This document shows, one piece after another, positions 54,954 to 64,000 of a stretch of DNA of 64,000 nt. This DNA is from Batkoa obscura (lineage: Eukaryota; Entomophthoromycota; Entomophthoromycetes; Entomophthorales; Batkoaceae). Where the stretch lies: assembly GCA_030770535.1 (NCBI GenBank), contig JASVEC010000029.1, forward strand, positions 558,001 to 622,000, in the 5' to 3' direction. Position 1 is the stretch's first letter. Every line of letters begins with the position of its first letter. A model generated the notes under the pieces. The model searched no databases and was not told where the DNA came from. It was given only the letters and a program-made list of their open reading frames with translations. Position numbers and translations under genes: made by a program.

Positions 54954-57900
54954 ATGAGCAATAATAACAATAATAATAAAAAAGATAAAGGTAGGTGACA
55001 TATTTGATACGATGTTGTATGAAGTTAATAAGTTATTTTAAGGTAACAAAAATCCTAACGATAAATTAAACTCTGGAAGAGAACCTAACAAAAACAACAA
55101 TCCCAATTTCACAAAACCAGACGATAGATTTATATTTGATTTAAAACCTCACCCTGGTGGTTCCCAAGGAAATCCACATCAAACAGTTGATGATAATCCA
55201 TTAACAGTATCTTCAAATTTAATTGAAACAATGGTTCAACTAGGTTACATTGACGACCCTAAAACTTATCGTAAAGATGTAGATAATTTATCCATACGCT
55301 CAGTCCCTAGTAAGCCATCAAAGAAATTGAACTTGTTTAACTTTAAAAGGAAAAAGGATAAGCATGAAGGTTATATCAATCTAGTTACTTAATTATAGTT
55401 TTTAACGTTTTATTTTTAGAAGAAAAAATTGTTGAAAAGAATGATAGGTTTAATGGTGTAGAAATTTCAAATTATAACGTAATTATTTTCTATTTATTTT
55501 AAACTATATAGCTTACATTATTAGAGTTATGATGGAATGTTTGGTATTGATCGTAATAATTAATAAGCATATATTATATATATATTAACTTGAGATATAG
55601 TTTCATTAAATTTACAAGACATGGAAGGGATAGTAGATAAATCAGCTTCAAAGGCTTCATCTTTTGTTGACAATGGTTCAGAGAATTCGAAAAGCGATAT
55701 ATGTAATCCATCCTCAATTTCAAGCTTGCCAACAAATGGCTGGAAACCTCCGGAATCTTGGAATTTCAAAAGAAAACCATCAATTTCAGTTGCAGAAGAT
55801 GAAGAATTGGAACGACAACTATTGCTGAATCCAGAGCAAGCAGTAATATTACAAATATATATATATAAAGTGTATAATAATATTTATATAGTATTGTATA
55901 AGAATTTTTAGGAAAAATGAAACATTTGTTACGCTTACTTGTAAATTGAATGATCGTACTGAAGATATTTGTCAATTTTTGGCCAAAAAATTTAAAATAC
56001 AAGATCCTTCCGCTTACGAACTATTTATTCATAAATTTGGAAAAGGTAAATAGGTATACCAAAATAATAGATTAATCTAATTTAAATAGGTGAACGTATG
56101 CTTTATCCTTTGGAAAAACCTGTGAAGATATTATCTAAGTTATTAATTGATGCGGGGTATTTTGTTGATGAGATTACAGATATGGTCCGTGAAGACAACA
56201 GTTATTTGTGTAGATTTATTTATCGAGAGGTGATTTTGAATTCAACAACATCGGTATGGCTTAAGAGTTATTTATAAAAACATTACTAATATTATCGAAT
56301 AGTTATCGGAATCAAATTCAATAAAAAACGAAAATGAAGAAATAATAATTAGGAAACAAAACCTTGAAACAGTACCCGTTTATTTATACAAAAATGCAGA
56401 ACGTATTAAGTCTATGGAACTTTCTTTAAATCTGCTTTTAGATTTCCCGCTGGATTTTGCACAATTATGTATATCTTTAACAAAATTAAGATTAAGTCAA
56501 AATGAATACGAAAAGATTCCTGATAGTTTACATAATATTAAAGGGTTGAAGTCTTTGGATCTATCAAATAATAAAATAACAAAATTAGATTCTGGGCAAT
56601 TACATCTACTTCCGGATTTAGATAGATTGATTTTCTGTAATAATCAAATCTCGATAATACCAGATGACTATTCAATGTTAAATAAACTAACAGTGCTTGA
56701 TTTATCAAATAATTGTTTAGAATCATTCCCGCTGCCAATCTGCCATTTATATATGCTTAAATACCTCAATTTGTCTTTCAACAATATAAAAAGCATTCCT
56801 TCTTTATTTGGAGAGCTTTCTTTCTTACAAAGCCTTTTACTAATAAACAATGAGCTTTCTGGGAAACTTCCGGAATGTTTCGGAAGCTTGTCTGGTTTAA
56901 TTAATCTTGATATAAGAAAGAATAAAATAACCGATATAAGTGTTTTATCGGAACTTACCCAATTAGAAAGTTTAAAATGTGACCAGAATTCCATTGAAAC
57001 ATTTGTTTATAGAAGTAATGATTTGATGTCACTATCGATCAAAGAAAATCCACTTTCAAAATTCCATTGTTTATCATTTGCTCAAATAGTTATATTGAAT
57101 TTAAGTCATTGTAATCTGAAAGATTTGCCCTCAAATTTCTTTAATGGTATGGATACTTTGACAGAAGTTAATCTTAGTAACAATAAGATCTCAAAGATTC
57201 CAAAAGATGATCTTCTTAAGTTAGTTAGATTAGAAGTATTTTTATGTACAAATAATCGTTTGGAGTTTTTACCTGATGAACTATTTGCATTACCAAGATT
57301 ACTTCAAATAGATGTACATAATAACAATATAAGGAAGCTTCCTCCGGGAATTTGGTTTTCGCCTTCGCTATATTATTTCAATGCTAGTACAAATATGTTA
57401 GCAGAGTTTCCAGCTAGACCTCAAACCGTATCGAATGTTTCTGGAAGCAACCAAGGCTCTAACAAATCTAGGCTTTCTTTATTAACCTTGACTCAAAAAT
57501 TGAGACATCTTATTTTAGCAGATAATAGGCTGACTGATTATGTTTTTTCTCCTATATCTCTTCTTCAACATCTTCAAATTTTAAATCTTAGTTGCAATGA
57601 TATATCTGAAGTCCCACCAGGAGGTCTGTATCATCTAACTAGTTTAACTGAGCTTTATCTTTCTGGTAATACTATAACTAGTTTTCCAGCTGAAGAAATA
57701 GAACGTTTGAGACATTTGAAAATTTTTTATTTAAATTCAAATAAACTCTCAAGTTTACCAGCAGAGCTCCGTAAGTTGGGCAAACTTGTAGTACTTGATG
57801 TAGGTAATAATCAACTTAAGTATAACATTTCAAATTGGAATTATGATTGGAATTGGAACTATAATAAGGACCTTAAATATTTAAATCTATCTGGAAACAA

Positions 57901-60415
57901 AAGATTAAAAATAACAAATGCAAGTCTCATTACTAGCGGCAACAAAAACAGTCCATTAGTTGATTTTAATGAGTTGACAAATTTAAAGGTTCTTGGGTTA
58001 ATTGATATTGATGTTATGGCTACAAAACTAGATCAATCTCAAAATAGGCGGATTAGGACTTATGAATCTGTAATAAATCAAGTTGGTATTGGAATTGCAG
58101 ATCGTTTAGATAGGGGGGAAATACTTTGTTCATGGGATTTGATTGTGCCTAATTTCATGGAGAAAGAAGATGAATCTCTTTTCGGAATATTTGATATTCT
58201 GCCAAATTATAATGGAGAGTCAAGGAAGCTTGGAAAATATCTATCTGATTGGCTAACTTTTCACCTAACTTCCGAACTCCGTAAAGTAGAAAAGAGCTCA
58301 GTAAAAGATCCTGTATTGCGTGCTTTAAGGTGTACATTTTTAGTACTACAAAGAGAGATCGTTTCGACCTTTGGGGAGGAAATGAAAGAATGTGCATCAG
58401 CTTTGATTGTCTATAGGAAAGGAGAGACAATCTATTATGCTCATATAGGGGATGTTGTCATGGTGCTTTCTAGGAAGGGAGAAAAGGGTCGTGTGCTTAC
58501 TACTCCACATATGCCTGCTCAAAAAGATTGTAGAGATGAAATTAAAAGAGTCAGAAACACTGGAGGCTATATAAGTAGTGAGTATAGAGTTAATGGAGAG
58601 ACTAGATTATCTCGTTGCCTTGGATTATTCCACCAACTTCCAACAATAAATGCAAGCCCTTCTTTGGGCTCCTTACAACTTACAGGCCAAGATGAGTATC
58701 TAATTTTGGCAAATAGAGGTATATGGGATGTTATATCCTATCAAACTGGTGTTGAAATTGCACGTACTGAATTAGAAGATCCTATGATAGCAGCTCAAAA
58801 ACTTCGTGATCTTGCTATATCTTATGGCTCTGAGGGTTCTATAATGGCTATGGTGGTCTCTATGGGGGATCTATTTAATAATAGTCTTCAAATACAGAGA
58901 CGTAAAACAAAATCACGCCCTAAATACAACTCTGATATCTATAGAAGGACGGTATCTGGATCAGAATCAGGTGATTTTAGATATCTTACTCAATTTGGAA
59001 ATTGGAAAAAGATGAGGAACCTTGATAATACACCAAAAGCAAAATCAAGCCAAGCGCAGGCCCCAACTGGCATGATCGTAATTTGTTTTACAAGTATTAA
59101 AAACTCAAAATATCTTTGGGAAAATCATCAAGATGCTATGCAGAAGGCAAGTATTACTCATATCAATGTTTTAAGAAGAGTTTTAGAAGAAGTTAATGGA
59201 TATGAAGTTAAAGATGAAGGAGATAGTTTTATGGCATCTTTTTCCACTGTTGCTTCTGCTGTTCTCTGGAGTTGTCTTGTTCAACTTCGACTTTTAGACG
59301 CAGTTTGGCCTGAAGAAATCCTTGCACTTCCAGACGGTAAAGAGATTTATGATTCCGAGTTGGAAAACCAGGTATTATATCGTGGGTTATCTATAAGGAT
59401 GGGGATGCATTATGGAGCTCCTGAATGTGAAAGGGATCCCTTTACTGGAAGAATGGATTATTTCGGACCAATGGTTAATAAATCTGCTCGAGTTTCTGGA
59501 GAAGCTAGTTGGGGTGAAATTTGTGTATCCTCAGATATTCTTTCTGAGTTAAGATTAATTGAAGGGTTGCTTGATAACTATGATGGTGCTAGCGAATTTT
59601 CAATAGTATCGCAAGAGCTCTCAACTAGTCCAAATAGAGATAAGGCTAAGGGTTTTCAAACAACAGATGTTATCAATCTAAAACAACTTGAACCAAGAGT
59701 AGTTGAGCTTGGAGAAAGGAAACTAAAGGGGATGGAACAGCCAGAGCCTTTATATCTCGTAAGTCATTTAATTTAGAAAAAAAAAAAAATTAATCTATTT
59801 AGATTTTTCCAAAAATGCTATTAGGAAGAACAAATCCAGATCGTTATACTCAATCTTTGTTGCCTTTACCTTCTTTGAATATTATACCACCAGGGGAAAT
59901 ATATGGACAAGTATGTTTTATTTTTGTGTTTATTTATTAGTTAATTTAATTCTATCAGGAGCCTACGCTAATAGAGTTAGTAAGAACCTTAGGTCAGCTT
60001 TGTATTAGAATAGAAACAGCAGTACATTTTATTACTGCTCAGGATTCGATAGAATTCAGTAAGAGAGAGCAAGATAAGCTTGAATTTTTACTTTCCCAAG
60101 TTACAAATACGATTTCAGATACAATCACATCTCAAGAATTATTTAAAACTATTGATTCACTATGTACTAGAATTGAGGTAATTAAAAAAATAGTGCTAAA
60201 TTAAACTTTATTAAATTTACTATTAGAACTGCTGTACTACCTTAGCTGTACATGATGATGATTCTTCGATTAGTGAAGTAATGGATGCGATTCAAGCTTA
60301 TTTAGCATTAACAAGCTCAACAGTATCAAAGGGCAACAATTCAACAGATACAAAAAGCATGATAGAGGGCTTACTTTCCAGTTCAATATTTGACAGTTTA
60401 GATGCAACTTTTTAA
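54954..60415 (+). CDS. CYR1: Adenylyl cyclase (Cyr1 type), 11 exons (1660 aa)
   Basis: Exons: 54954-54990, 55043-55369, 55420-55478, 55525-55552, 55601-55842, 55892-56045, 56090-56253, 56303-59758, 59803-59910, 59959-60177 and 60227-60415 (4983 nt). Domains in order: Ras-association (~232-325; YCIRIFRKNETFVTLTCKLN); leucine-rich repeats (~375-870, about twenty units); PP2C-like (~905-1185); class III cyclase (~1260-1435; YEVKDEGDSFMASF, YRGLSIRMGMHYG, DYFGPMVNKSARVSGEA); and a C-terminal tail. This is the fungal Ras-regulated cyclase layout. The substrate Lys, second metal Asp (EGD) and transition-state Asn/Arg (VNKSARVSG) are present. The first metal Asp, normally in FTDIKNS, is Ser1268 (FTSIKNS, codon 59093-59095). 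The intron 5 acceptor at 55891 was chosen because it completes the RA domain in frame. Whether the enzyme is active is uncertain. Confidence 0.93.
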
Positions 60416-60865
60416 GTATTGATTTGAATTGCTAGGTGTTGAAACCAAGTAAGATAGATAAATATAAAGATTGATTGTAGATCAACTTATTAAGTCATGT
60501 TCAATTATTTATTAATTAATAGCTTCCTCAATTACTAAACTAATTCTTTGTTTCATATTAACTATTTAACTAATATAATACGATTGTCTTTTTAGAATAT
60601 ATGCTTTGTTTTTATAAATTTAAAGTTTAATTTATTTATGGCACTTGTTTTTACTATAAAATGACTCTATGTGGGGATGTTTTTTTAGTTTCATCACTTT
60701 TTCCATCTTTTAAGCACTATTTGAGCGGAAAAATTGTTAGTAAAATTCTTAAGCATAAAAATACATCCTCATATAATTACTTTAAAAAATGCATTTTATT
60801 ATTGTAAATAAAATGTTCGATTTGTGATCTTTAGTTTTAAAGTGTCTTTTATAAGTTGTTTGAAT
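60416..60865. other. Short intergenic with one MITE
   Basis: Holds a full MITE family A copy (60672-60771) between the cyclase stop codon and the HMG-box start codon, ~95 bp from the latter. Confidence 0.6.
60672..60771 (+). mobile_element. MITE family A copy (100 bp)
   Basis: TGGGGATGTTTTTTTAGTTT at the left, core AAGCACTATTTGAGCGG and ATTGTTAGTAAAATTCTTAA, right ATACATCCTCA. Confidence 0.9.
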
Positions 60866-61409
60866 ATGGAAGAACAAGAAAATAACTCAACTAATCAAGA
60901 GTATGAAGTAAGATTAAATAAACAAAAAGCATTTTTTTAAAATAAACAAATATAGTTTGTTTGTAAAAAAAAAGACGGAAAACGTCCTGTCATTAGTCGC
61001 AATGGTTCCTTTATTGCTTTTTTATCTATAAAAAAGTAAATTTATGCAACATATAAATAATTTTAATAATAATCTTATTAAAGAGATGCTTGTATGAAAG
61101 AAAACAGTGGAATGAATTATCGAGAAATGCAAAAAAGAGTCTCGCAAATGTGGGCACAATTACCTCCTGAAGAAAGAAAAGTAAGCCTACTTAAATTCTA
61201 TTTAGAAGATATAATTAATTTAATAGAAATACAAAATAACTTATAAAGATAGTGTTAATGATTATAAATTCAAAAATAGTTTGGCTAAAGATTTAGTTAC
61301 AAAATCAGACAATAAAACAGAATCAAAAAGGAAAGCAAAAAAATCAAAGCAAAAAAGTGAATGTAAATTACGAAGTGGATCGAACGAAGATGTAACTTAC
61401 AATTATTAA
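60866..61409 (+). CDS. Small HMG-box protein, 4 exons (133 aa)
   Basis: Exons: 60866-60907, 60956-61035, 61084-61180 and 61227-61409 (402 nt). After an acidic 14-residue start, the HMG box spans residues ~20-90: KDGKRPVISRNGSFIAFLSI (RP..x.N.FI.F), MNYREMQKRVSQMWAQLPPE (Q+.vS..W..LP.EE) and ERKKYKITYKDSVNDYKFK (KxxYxxxxxxxxxxYK). The tail is very basic (KTESKRKAKKSKQKSECK). A single box with aromatic W and Y packing residues suggests sequence-specific (MATA/SOX-like) rather than HMGB-type binding. It may regulate transcription. The usual neighbours of zygomycete sex-locus HMG genes are absent, so a mating role is not supported. The introns are 48, 48 and 46 nt. Confidence 0.68.
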
Positions 61410-61707
61410 TCGTCATTTGTTAAACTTATATAACTAGTATGATATCGAAGAAGATTTTTCAAAAGGGGACGTTCGAATTGGTGACAGATTAAGTTATTTA
61501 AAAATAGTATTTATAATTTATAAAAACAAAACTAAAAAAGTTTACTAGAGAAAATTATTAGAATCCTACCTTGATTATTAACAATAAGCAGGAATATTAA
61601 TATAATTTACAAAATAAATGCATTTTAAATTATAAATGGCTATTTTACAACAATCTAATTTTAAATTTCGAAATACACTCTGCTAACTTGTTTATATATT
61701 ACTTAAT

Positions 61708-62919
61708 CTATTCTTCTATGGGTTTTTGAAATTTAGCCTGTAACCATACTCTATACATTTTTAGTTGGCGATGTCGATTTACAATCAATCTACGGTCCAC
61801 TTCATTTTTTAACACATTGAACTTTTTCCCGAAAATATCCACTAATTGTTCTATTTAACTTTATAAACTACTTTACACATAAAAATATTAAATAAAGCTT
61901 TACCTTGTGTAAAAAAATAAACCTGAGTTCCATCTCCTCTCACGTAAAAATTTTCTTCTAAATATCTTTTCTTTTTAAATCTTAATTGTGCCATGTCATA
62001 CTGGCCATAATCTCTAAATAATACAATGCCCCCTGGCTTCAATAATTCATACAAATTTTTAATCACTTGATCCCATTTAGCAGGCTTAATAGCAGAAAAT
62101 GAAAATATTAAAGTGACAATATCTACGGACCCAGGTGTTACCTCTGAAGGTAACTCTGAACTTGTCATATCCCATACAAACGCTTTTTGGCGGTTTTCAT
62201 CAAATTTTTTATTTGACTAATTCTTTTAATATTTAATTGATTATAAAATTAAGGATTCCTTACTTTAACTAAATCAACAGCTACTTTAGAAAAATCACAA
62301 GCCAAAACTCTTAAGTTAGAGCTAGGGTTTGATTCAAGCAATGGATAAGCAGTGGCCCCTGTACCACAGCCTATTTCCATTACAGTAAAAATATTTTTTA
62401 ATTCTAAAATGGGATGGGTTGAAGCTGTATCTTCTGCTTTTGGGAATAATTCTGGGAATTCCATTTGTAACCAGTTTCTATTCTTAAAAAATTTGTTTTC
62501 ATTCATCGAATAAAATTGGTCCCAATAATTGGAAGCTTCTTCGTCGTATTTTTCTACAGTATTAAGATAGTTTTTAATACTACAGTTACCTACCTATTTA
62601 AATTTACCTTTTAGTCCTTCTTCAACTTTAGTTTCCGATTGGGTTTTAATGATTTCTTTAGCTCTAGTTATGTCTTCTTCATCAAGTTCAACATCATCCC
62701 TATAATCCTTTTAGTACCCTAAGCTATTCACTACGTAATACAACTTACCAGGCATTATGTTCAAAAACTCTATCTGGATCATTTAAAGTACGAGTACGAA
62801 ACCTTTTAGTTTCTTGATTAATTTCTATTTAAATTCTATCAGTTTAATATTCTAGACTGAAAAAACAAAAAAATTTTATACTGTTAGGTTCGATTTTACT
62901 TACCATTATTATCTGACAT
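61708..62919 (-). CDS. METTL2: METTL2/Trm140-type tRNA m3C methyltransferase, 6 exons (309 aa)
   Basis: Exons: 62919-62904, 62824-62749, 62699-62608, 62553-62264, 62216-61904 and 61850-61708 (930 nt). The N-terminal signature FEHNAWDDVELDEE is characteristic of METTL2/Trm140. Then YDEEASNYWDQFYSMNENKF, LPKAEDTASTHP-like linker, SAM-binding motif I (FTVMEIGCGTGATAYPLLES), a second strand (LRVLACDFSKVAVDLVK), VDIVTLIFSFSAI, and the C-terminal substrate part (GGIVLFRDYGQYDMAQLRFK, YVRGDGTQVYFFTQ, VNRHRQLKMYRVWLQAKFQK). The enzyme methylates N3 of cytidine 32 in the anticodon loop of certain tRNAs (Thr, Arg). No actin-binding extension as in yeast Abp140. Tail-to-tail with the HMG-box gene. Confidence 0.92.
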
Positions 62920-63626
62920 AATAAAACTGAGTAATGGCTTTTATATTTTAGAAACTTAAAAGTACATAAAAGAACAATGTAATTTTTTCCTATCATTTAC
63001 ACGTTACTAAATTAAGTAATTTATAACAGATTAAAATAGTCATATTTTGAATAAAATTCGGAAAACTAATTTTATTATCTTATGTGTTGTATAGATGTTG
63101 TTTCCATTATATTGCCCCTTATTGTAAAACATATGGGCTTTAGATGCACGAGTATAGTGGAATAATATCTGGATGATGTTATGTAATCTCAGTTTGATTA
63201 TTATAAATCATTCCCATTTAAATAGTTTTATTTTATTGTATTTTTTTAATCTTTTTTTACTTCGAAAAGGTTGTTAGGTAATATATTCAAAAAACATTCT
63301 AAATATTATTAAATTTGCTATATATAGTATAAATAATAATCTTAGTAAAAGCTATCATGTATATATGAACGACTCTCAGTTTTTAGCTAATGAGCATTTC
63401 ATATTAAATCAACTTTATAAAAATATTTTTTTAAATAAAAATTATAGTAGAAAATTCGATAAAAATATAATCATTATTGATCTAGATAACACTGATTGAT
63501 TATACTTATAATAAATTAAAGTTATCTATTATAGTTGAACTAGCCTAAACGTAAAATCAACTAAACTTTAAAGTTCTTAAATTTGTTAATAAAAATTAAT
63601 GAACTTTAGAATAGGCTTGTAGCATA

Positions 63627-63714
63627 TGGGGCGTATTTTGAATTTTACTAATAACTTTTCCGCTCAAATAGCGCTTAAAAAATGGAAAAGTAATGAAACC
63701 AAAAAACGTTCTCA
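63627..63714 (-). mobile_element. MITE family A copy, slightly shortened (88 bp)
   Basis: TGGGGCGTATTTTGAATTTT at the left, core CCGCTCAAATAGCGCTTAAA, right GAAACCAAAAAACGTTCTCA. TA on both sides. Confidence 0.88.
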
Positions 63715-63919
63715 TATGCTTTAGTTTAAATATCGATTAATATTAGCATTTATAATATTGTTAATAAAGCAATTTATCGAAGCGTTATATAAGCAAGCCA
63801 AAAATTTTGAACTAATTTTTATATTTTTATGTTTACTTTATTATGATTATAAGTGTTTGAAAATCATCACATAGAGAACATCTAACTGATATATACATAG
63901 GTTACTAATATTCTTTATA

Positions 63920-64000
63920 TGAGGATGTTTTTTTTGGTTTCATTATTTTTTCTATCTTTAAGTGTTATTTGGGTGGAAAAATTGTTAGTAAAATTCTTAA
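63920..64000 (+). mobile_element. MITE family A copy, cut by the window edge
   Basis: TGAGGATGTTTTTTTTGGTT at the left and ATTGTTAGTAAAATTCTTAA at the edge. The remaining ~20 bp with the right terminal repeat lie outside. Confidence 0.88.

Larger units (their letters stand above)
62920..64000. other. Right-hand intergenic with two MITEs
   Basis: AT-rich. MITE family A copies at 63627-63714 and 63920 to the window edge face opposite directions, 205 bp apart. No gene seen. Confidence 0.55.

Noticed and set aside
55892-55918. Alternative acceptor at 55911 for cyclase intron 5
   Set aside because: Using it puts a stop in frame. The acceptor at 55891 completes the RA domain motif CIRIFRKNETF.
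60866-61409. Mating-type (sex) locus
   Set aside because: Known zygomycete sex-locus neighbours (a triose-phosphate transporter and an RNA helicase) are absent; the HMG box alone is not enough.
1-64000. CRISPR array, operon structure or bacterial ribosome-binding sites
   Set aside because: Introns, a eukaryotic gene set and lack of regularly spaced repeats rule these out.

Overview
This is nuclear DNA from a very A+T-rich eukaryote with short (about 45-80 nt) GT..AG introns. The gene set points to a fungus: a Cyr1-type adenylyl cyclase (RA, leucine-rich repeat, PP2C-like and cyclase domains in one chain), an INO80 remodeller, an Sls1-like mitochondrial protein, mL44, a Ctr copper transporter and a class I cyclic-nucleotide phosphodiesterase. 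Base composition, intron density, a DM9 protein and an Rpp40 subunit (absent from budding yeast) suggest an early-diverging lineage (Zoopagomycota or Mucoromycota grade). That placement is inference. Every spliced model below was built by eye, and each adds up to a whole number of codons.

Layout. 0-4 kb: two tandem, related secreted repeat proteins of unknown function. 4.7-16 kb: a compact block with Rpp40 (-), mL44 (+), tRNA-Phe (-), IPK1 (+), Sls1-like (-) and Mago nashi (-). 16-24 kb: a DM9 protein (+), ribosomal protein eL20 (-), a copper transporter (+), a kelch/single-pass membrane protein (-) and a class V PLP enzyme (-).

24-38 kb is the accessory region. It holds an inverted, broken second copy of the PLP enzyme gene carrying a 100-bp MITE. 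Next comes a DNA transposon (27427-37853) with 23-bp terminal inverted repeats. That transposon contains an old solo LTR, a young complete-looking Ty3/Gypsy element with identical LTRs, and a small foldback element.

39.8-49 kb: ribosomal protein eS24 (+), V-ATPase subunit D (-), cAMP phosphodiesterase (-), a NUFIP1-domain protein (-) and tRNA-Leu (+), with a gene-poor 3-kb stretch at 44.7-47.9 kb. 49-64 kb: INO80 (-), adenylyl cyclase (+), a small HMG-box protein (+) and a METTL2-type tRNA m3C methyltransferase (-).

Thirteen copies of one ~100-bp MITE family are scattered through the window. One MITE end has the same length and plan as the DNA transposon's end, so the transposon family is a good candidate for the source of mobility. 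The adenylyl cyclase and the phosphodiesterase together would make and destroy cAMP. The cyclase, however, has Ser where the first metal-binding Asp of the catalytic domain is expected. Other points for a second look are a 168-bp identical tract between the two otherwise diverged PLP-enzyme copies, a start-codon-only first exon in eS24, and an acidic tail on V-ATPase subunit D.
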